Origin: Myxococcaceae bacterium | GTDB taxonomy: Bacteria; Myxococcota; Myxococcia; Myxococcales; Myxococcaceae | Assembly (NCBI GenBank): GCA_016793095.1 | Contig: JAEUJQ010000030.1 | Location: 1 to 64,000, forward strand | Direction: 5' to 3' | DNA: 64,000 nucleotides | The notes under the pieces: generated by a model | Database searches by the model: none | Seen by the model: only the letters and a program-made list of their open reading frames with translations | Told to the model about the DNA's origin: nothing | Part shown: piece by piece, positions 59,433-64,000 of the stretch | How the letters are laid out: the number at the start of each line of letters is the position of its first letter | Position numbering within the stretch: position 1 is the stretch's first letter | Position numbers and translations under genes: made by a program

Positions 59433-59816
59433 ATGGCCTCGAGGCGTACGCAGACCATCGACGACGACTCGCCGCAGACGGCGATGACGAAGCTGCCGGC
59501 GAACTTCAAGCCACGCCCCCGGCGCGCGCACGTGCTCGACCAGACGGCCGGCCCTGGCAGCCCCAAGCGGCACGAGCTGTCGGACGACACGCTGGTCATC
59601 GGCCGGGGCAGCGCCGCCGACCTGCGCCTGGACAGCGACGACGTGAGCCGCACGCACGCCCAGCTGCTGCGCGTGGACGACGAGTACTCCATCGAAGACC
59701 TCGACAGCCGCAACGGCATCTTCCTCAACGGCCTGCAGGTCCACGCGGCGGTGCTGCGCGACGGCGACCAGGTGCAGCTCGGTGACGTCGTCTTCATCTA
59801 CAGCGAGGGCAGCTGA
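59433..59816 (+). CDS. FHA domain protein
   Basis: A 127-residue protein made almost entirely of one FHA domain (about 30-120), with LVIGRGSAADLRL, DDVSRTHAQLLRV and DLDSRNGIFLNGLQV, which recognises phosphothreonine. The N-terminus is short and has Thr-rich QTIDDDSPQTAM. It may report on Ser/Thr kinase activity. The next gene starts 2 bp after the stop, so they form an operon with the metallo-hydrolase. Confidence 0.9.
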   Translation: MASRRTQTIDDDSPQTAMTKLPANFKPRPRRAHVLDQTAGPGSPKRHELSDDTLVIGRGSAADLRLDSDDVSRTHAQLLRVDDEYSIEDLDSRNGIFLNGLQVHAAVLRDGDQVQLGDVVFIYSEGS

Positions 59817-59818
59817 CG

Positions 59819-60706
59819 ATGGGCTTCTTCGTCCGTTTCTGGGGTGTGCGCGGCTCGATTCCCACCCCTGGTCCCCGAACGCGCCGCTACGGCGGCAACA
59901 CCTCGTGCATCGAGCTGCGGAGCGACAGCACGGTGCTCATCTTCGACGCCGGCACGGGCCTGCGCGAGCTCGGCGTCAGCCTGCTGCGCAACCCGCCTCG
60001 CGAGGGGCTCGACCTGCACCTGTTCCTCTCGCACCCGCACTGGGACCACATTCAGGGCTTCCCGTTCTTCGGGCCGGCGTACCTGCCGACGACGACGCTC
60101 ACGGTCTACGGCTCGGAGAAGAACGAGAACTACCAGCTGCTCTCGGGCCAGATGTCGAACGCGTACTTCCCCGTCGCGTTCAAGGACCTGTCGGCGCGCA
60201 TCGTGCCGAAGGCCTTCAAGAAGGACGTGGTCGAGGCGGGAGACTTCGTGGTGCGGCGCTTCGAGCAGAAGCACCCGGGCGGCTCCTCGGGCTTCCGCGT
60301 CGAGCACGGGGGCAGGGCGTGCGTGTACGCGACGGACAGCGAGCTCGACCAGCTGCTCGCCGATCAGCAGCAGCCGGTGAAGTCGCCGCGTATGCTGCGC
60401 CGGCTGCCCGCGCCGCTGGTGAACGCGGTGAAGGACGCCGACCTGCTCATCGCCGACGCGCAGTACACCGACGAGGAGTACCCGACGAAGGTGGGCTGGG
60501 GCCACGCCCGCGCGAATACGGTGGTGGACCTCGCGATTCAGGCGGGCGTGCGGCAGCTCGCGCTCACGCACCACGACCCGATGCACAGCGACCGTGACGT
60601 CGACGCGAAGGTGCTCACCGCCGCCGACCGGGCCCGCACCGTCGGCGCAGAGCTCGAGATCTTCGGGGCGCGCGAGGGCGTCACCCTGCGCCTCGACCGC
60701 GACTGA
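59819..60706 (+). CDS. Metallo-beta-lactamase-fold hydrolase
   Basis: A 295-residue protein with HPHWDH (78-83), the metal-binding HxHxDH motif, plus FWGVRGSIPTPG at the start, ATDSE (metal Asp) and LTHHDPMHSD near the end. The N-terminal and overall layout match the PhnP/CycR-like MBL subgroup that often acts on cyclic phosphate esters. Actual substrate unknown. Cytoplasmic. It follows an FHA gene by 2 bp, which suggests a signalling-linked role. Confidence 0.9.
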   Translation: MGFFVRFWGVRGSIPTPGPRTRRYGGNTSCIELRSDSTVLIFDAGTGLRELGVSLLRNPPREGLDLHLFLSHPHWDHIQGFPFFGPAYLPTTTLTVYGSEKNENYQLLSGQMSNAYFPVAFKDLSARIVPKAFKKDVVEAGDFVVRRFEQKHPGGSSGFRVEHGGRACVYATDSELDQLLADQQQPVKSPRMLRRLPAPLVNAVKDADLLIADAQYTDEEYPTKVGWGHARANTVVDLAIQAGVRQLALTHHDPMHSDRDVDAKVLTAADRARTVGAELEIFGAREGVTLRLDRD

Positions 60707-60820
60707 CCTCGCCGCCGTCGTGTCGCCGGTGAGGCTCCCGCAGGCTGCAGACGGAGATGAGCGGAGGCCGACGCGTCGCGAGCGTGGAGAACGGGCCCCG
60801 GTCGGGCTACACACCTCGTC

Positions 60821-62161
60821 GTGCCCCGACCGCTTCGCGATCAGGTGTCCCGCCCCCTCGTCCCCCGGCGCGAGCCCATCGCCGAGGTCGTTCGTCGGAC
60901 CGACGAGCGCCGCGCTCAGGTGTCCCTGCACCTCAAGATCCTCGCCGGCTATGTGGTGCTGGCCGCGGCGCTGGTGGCCCTCTTCGCGCTGGGCGCCTCG
61001 TGGGACTGGTCGCTGAAGATCATCGCTGCGGCCATCGTGACGCTGGTGCTCGCCATCGCCCTGCCCGCCCTCGTGCTGCGCGTCACCCGCGTGAAGACCC
61101 TGTCGCAGACGGCCCTCGAGATCTCCCGGGGCGACCTCTCCCGCCGGGTGAACGTCGACGCTGCGGGCCTGCGCGACGACATCGACGAGCTGGCGGTGGC
61201 CATCGCCAACATGCAGGAGAACCTGCGCGAGCTGGTGAGCTCGATTCAGCGCACCGCCGAGTCCGTCGCCTCGTCTGCCTCCGCCCTCGAGGCGAGCGCC
61301 GAGGGCGTGAACGCGCAGGCCACCGAGGTCGGCTCGTCCATGATCCGCATCGCCGACGGGGCTGAGGCGCAGAAGTCGCTGGTGACGAAGGCCAGCACCG
61401 CCATCACCGACATGGCCCAGGCACTGCAGCGCACCGCGACGACGGCCGAGGAGTCCACCCGCGCGGCCGCCGCCACCAGCGCCTCGGCGGTGGAGGGCTC
61501 GAACGCGGCGACGCTCGCCAGCGAGAAGGTGCGCAAGGTCTTCTCGCGCATCGAGGCCGCGAGCAGCGAGGTCTTCAAGTTCGGTGAGAAGACACAGGAG
61601 ATCTCGAAGATCGTCGACGCCATCACCCAGGTGGCGCAGCAGACGAACCTGCTGGCGCTCAACGCCACCATCGAGGCCGCGCGCGCGGGGGAGTACGGCC
61701 GTGGCTTCGCGGTCGTCGCCGACGAGGTGCGGAAGCTGGCCGAGAGCGCGGGCAAGAGCGCCGAGCAGATCAGCCTGCTCGCCCGCAACATCAGCCAGCA
61801 GTCCACCCTCGTCGTGAGCGCGATGAAGGAGGGCATCGAGGAGCTGGCCGAGGGCCGCGAAGATCTCACCACCATCGTGCGCTCCATGGGCCGCATCTCG
61901 GACAGCGCGCGCGCCGGAGCCGAGAAGGTGGCGCTCATCAGCACGTTCGCGAGCGAGCAGCAGAAGGGCTCGGAGTCGATGGTGCAGGCGATGACCGAGA
62001 TCTCCTCGGTCGCCCGCGCCAACGCTCAGGCCACCGACGCGGTGAAGCGCGTCATCGAGGAGCAGACCGAGGCCGTCTCGCAGATGACCGCCGCGTCGCA
62101 GGAGCTCACGAACCTGTCGGAAGAGATGCAGACGATCGTGCGGCGCTTCCGGCTGCTCTAG
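60821..62161 (+). CDS. Methyl-accepting chemotaxis-like receptor without a ligand domain
   Basis: 446 residues (GTG start). Two adjacent membrane helices (about 38-60 and 66-86) with only a few residues between them, then HAMP ([18 protein letters not shown]), a long helical bundle, and the conserved MCP tip [41 protein letters not shown]. There is no periplasmic sensor, so it may sense membrane or internal signals. No chemotaxis genes are adjacent. Confidence 0.92.
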   Translation: MPRPLRDQVSRPLVPRREPIAEVVRRTDERRAQVSLHLKILAGYVVLAAALVALFALGASWDWSLKIIAAAIVTLVLAIALPALVLRVTRVKTLSQTALEISRGDLSRRVNVDAAGLRDDIDELAVAIANMQENLRELVSSIQRTAESVASSASALEASAEGVNAQATEVGSSMIRIADGAEAQKSLVTKASTAITDMAQALQRTATTAEESTRAAAATSASAVEGSNAATLASEKVRKVFSRIEAASSEVFKFGEKTQEISKIVDAITQVAQQTNLLALNATIEAARAGEYGRGFAVVADEVRKLAESAGKSAEQISLLARNISQQSTLVVSAMKEGIEELAEGREDLTTIVRSMGRISDSARAGAEKVALISTFASEQQKGSESMVQAMTEISSVARANAQATDAVKRVIEEQTEAVSQMTAASQELTNLSEEMQTIVRRFRLL

Positions 62162-62177
62162 CCCGCGGACGGCCCGG

Positions 62178-62627
62178 CTACTTGAGGCCGAGCAGGAGGG
62201 CCCCGGGGATCTGGATGAGCACCTTGAGCACCTCCGTGCCGACCTCCGCGACCACCTTGCCGGTCTTGATGAGGTCGGGGATGGCCAGGATGATCGCCGC
62301 GGTGACGGCCACGAAGGCGCGCTTCGTCTCGTCGGTGGGCCGCAGCGCCTCGGCCGCCGACACGAGGGTCTGACGCGCCTGCTCCGGAGGTACGCCCGAG
62401 GCCCGCGCGAACTCGTTCTCGAAGCCCGTCTTGAAGGACTCCCGCGCCGCGTCGGTCGTGAACTCGGGCGGCACCGCGGGGCTCGCGCGCAGCCCGTTCA
62501 CGAGGGAGTCCGCCAGCACGCCGGCGCTCTGCTGCACCTCGACGGTGACGACCTCCTCCCGGGTGGGCACGTGACGGCACGAGGCGGCGACGAAGGCGAC
62601 GAGCACGGCGGGGGCGAACGCGCGCAT
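62178..62627 (-). CDS. Lipoprotein of unknown function
   Basis: A 149-residue protein with signal MRAFAPAVLVAFVAASC (lipobox AASC, Cys 17), a helical body with FTTDAARESFKTGFENEFARASG, and a C-terminal hydrophobic stretch VLKVLIQIPGALLLGL that may also sit in the membrane. Unknown role. It converges with the MCP gene (17 bp). Confidence 0.75.
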   Translation of the reverse strand: MRAFAPAVLVAFVAASCRHVPTREEVVTVEVQQSAGVLADSLVNGLRASPAVPPEFTTDAARESFKTGFENEFARASGVPPEQARQTLVSAAEALRPTDETKRAFVAVTAAIILAIPDLIKTGKVVAEVGTEVLKVLIQIPGALLLGLK

Positions 62628-62654
62628 GGCCGCGCATGGTAGCCGTTGGGCCCG

Positions 62655-63119
62655 TCAGTGCACCCAGGCTTCGCGCGGCGCGTCGGCGGCCTGAGCGACG
62701 AGCAGCCGCTCGAGCTTCGCCACGCGGTCGCGGTCGAGCCGGGTGCCGCGCTCGGGGAAGCCGAGGCCCTTCGCGGTCCACTCCGGCAGGAAGAGGATCG
62801 GCGTCGCCTCGCCGTCGTAGCCGAGCTGCACGAGCTGGCCCTTCGGGAAGCGGGTGCACTGCTTGTCGCAGCAGAAGAAGTCCTCGCGCACGACGTAGAG
62901 GCCTTCGGGCGCGAGCGGCTCGAGGGTGGCGCTCCACTCGGGGCCGGGCGAGGTGATGCCCTGCGCGTGCCACTCGGCGCGGTTCAGCGTCCAGGCGCGC
63001 GGCAGGTAGACCCCGGGGCCCGGGTCGCCGTGGTCGTGGAACATGACGAGCCGGCCGGCGGGGAGCTGCTCGAGCGGGCGCGTGGTGCGGTAGAGGCCAC
63101 AGGGCGGGTTCTTCGACAT
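62655..63119 (-). CDS. Hypothetical cytoplasmic protein with a Cys pair
   Basis: A 154-residue protein starting MSKNPPCGLYRTTRPLEQ. No signal. It has VMFHDHGDPGPGVYLPRAWTLNRAEWH, EDFFCCDKQCTRFPKGQLVQLGYDG (Cys cluster) and a helical C-terminus. No family is recognised; the CC...C cluster could bind a metal. GTATGG lies 6 nt before the ATG, with no Shine-Dalgarno sequence. Confidence 0.7.
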   Translation of the reverse strand: MSKNPPCGLYRTTRPLEQLPAGRLVMFHDHGDPGPGVYLPRAWTLNRAEWHAQGITSPGPEWSATLEPLAPEGLYVVREDFFCCDKQCTRFPKGQLVQLGYDGEATPILFLPEWTAKGLGFPERGTRLDRDRVAKLERLLVAQAADAPREAWVH

Positions 63120-63136
63120 GCCCCGCCATACCAAAC

Positions 63137-63162
63137 GGGGCGCCCGGTTGCCCGAGCGCCCC
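63137..63162 (-). terminator. GC-rich hairpin, likely terminator
   Basis: An 11-bp stem (GGGGCGCCCGG at 63137-63147 pairing with CCGAGCGCCCC at 63152-63162, one mismatch) with a TTGC loop. It lies 25 bp beyond the stop of the right-edge gene on the minus strand. A GTTTGG follows but no long T tract, so termination may be partial. Confidence 0.5.
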
Positions 63163-63187
63163 GCGTAAGTCAGTCGCTCAGCTCAGC

Positions 63188-64000
63188 TCACGGCGTGAAG
63201 CGGTAGCCCCCGCCGGTGGCAATGCCCGGGTTAACGCTGTTGGTCGAGACCTGGGTACCGCGGCTGCCGTCGAGCGACTCGACCCCGACGGTTGCGCTGC
63301 CTCCGGACGTACGGGCGGCGCTGCTCATGGTCATCGCAGGAACCAGTGAGCAGTAGTGAACCTCGACCAGGTTTGTCGTCTCGTGGAGCTGAACCTGGAT
63401 CGTGAGCTGCTCCGACTCGCCACCGAAGAAGGTGTAGTTCGCCCACTGGAAGGTGAAGCGGCGATTCGGCGCCATGCCGAAGGTGTTGTAGGTGCCGCTG
63501 GCCCCAGTTCCGACGTTCAGGTCGTCCCAGAGCGCGGCAATCAGCCCGTTCGGTGTCGCCGAATCGGGAATGCTCGCGTTGAAGGCGGTGCTCGAAGTCA
63601 AAGAGGGTGCGAGGTGGTGGATCTGGACGAAGCCGTTGGAGCTCGCTGAGAAGTGCGTCGCGGGTACGCCGAAGTAGCTGAAGGCGAATCCAGACGGGAG
63701 CGCCGTGACTGCCGACGTGACGTCGTCACCAGTCACCCCTGAGAGCGCGGTCGCGCCGGTCATGTCGTCGCAGGCCGACATGATGGGGGCTGCTGCGTAG
63801 TTCACGATTGGACCGAGCACGATCTGCAGCGCGAACTGACCCGGCGTCGTCGTCGAGGTGTCGACGATGAGCGAGACGGTTCGTGAGGTGGTGCCCGGGT
63901 TCGTGAACTGAAGCGCTTCCCCGGAACCGGCCGCGGTCGACACGAGCGCATTCCTTCCGCCAACACAGGTCTGAGTGCTGCCCCCGCAGCTCGTCCCATC
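63188..64000 (-). CDS. Secreted beta-sandwich surface protein (5' partial)
   Basis: The frame is open from the right window edge to the TGA at 63188. The visible 270 residues start with Gly/Ser/Cys sequence (CGGSTQTCVGGRNALVS), then a PPC/carbohydrate-like domain (FTNPGTTSRTVSLIVDTSTTTPGQFALQIV), then a nidogen-like FGVPATHFSASSNGFVQ...NRRFTFQWANYTFF. This is a typical secreted or surface myxobacterial protein. Start and N-terminal domains are beyond the window. The GTG at 63943 is an internal codon. Confidence 0.8.
   Translation of the reverse strand, partial: DGTSCGGSTQTCVGGRNALVSTAAGSGEALQFTNPGTTSRTVSLIVDTSTTTPGQFALQIVLGPIVNYAAAPIMSACDDMTGATALSGVTGDDVTSAVTALPSGFAFSYFGVPATHFSASSNGFVQIHHLAPSLTSSTAFNASIPDSATPNGLIAALWDDLNVGTGASGTYNTFGMAPNRRFTFQWANYTFFGGESEQLTIQVQLHETTNLVEVHYCSLVPAMTMSSAARTSGGSATVGVESLDGSRGTQVSTNSVNPGIATGGGYRFTP

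Overview
The window is high-GC bacterial DNA with the stamp of the Myxococcota. The signs are lipoproteins with long Gly/Ala/Ser/Thr-rich linkers, a MYXO-CTERM-like C-terminus, a Ser/Thr kinase next to an FHA-domain sigma-54 activator, an ECF sigma/FecR pair, and alternative complex III in place of bc1. No rRNA, tRNA, CRISPR array or insertion sequence was recognised. The genus cannot be read from the sequence. Genes are densely packed, and many are joined by ATGA, GTGA or TGATG overlaps. Several single genes instead carry a TANNNT-like box 6 nt before the start codon and no Shine-Dalgarno sequence, which suggests leaderless mRNAs.

Layout. 1-2.7 kb: the 3' part of a surface protein with a 15-bp coding tandem repeat, then a CapA-like phosphatase. 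2.9-19.6 kb, all on the minus strand: a respiratory cluster read from right to left. It holds a Sco/cytochrome c/YHS fusion, a diheme cytochrome c, an A-type heme-copper oxidase (subunits II, I, III, IV and a second III) with small membrane proteins and a second Sco-like protein, then actABCDEF. Together these move electrons from quinol through ACIII and cytochrome c to oxygen. 19.6-28.4 kb: a 65-bp copy of an acyltransferase gene, an ECF sigma/FecR/outer-membrane unit, and a tightly overlapping five-gene operon (FAD desaturase-like, CrtC-like lipoprotein, 73-aa protein, small outer-membrane barrel, diheme cytochrome lipoprotein). 28.4-42.7 kb: housekeeping and accessory genes including the intact acyltransferase, NAD synthetase, a YebC-like regulator, a frameshifted papain-like peptidase and an ABC-F ATPase.

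42.8-53 kb is the most interesting part. A hybrid histidine kinase and a START-like protein are followed by a decayed paralogue of the gene at the left edge. Next come an FHA/AAA+/Fis sigma-54 activator and a divergent Ser/Thr kinase/TPR protein. The gap between them holds a perfect inverted repeat and a textbook -24/-12 promoter (TGGCAC-N5-TTGC). Directly after the kinase lies a translationally coupled cupredoxin / cytochrome c-cupredoxin / diheme peroxidase operon, preceded by more copies of the same TGTGTC half-site. I read this as a phospho-signalling module that may control a periplasmic copper/heme redox pathway.

53-64 kb holds an alpha/beta hydrolase, a CBM96-type surface protein, an approximately 60-bp palindrome-bearing repeat array, an orphan FecCD permease, thioredoxin, a Uma2-like protein with catalytic residues missing, an acyl-ACP thioesterase-like protein, an FHA protein, a metallo-beta-lactamase-fold hydrolase, a chemoreceptor-like protein, lipoproteins, and a partial secreted protein cut by the right edge.
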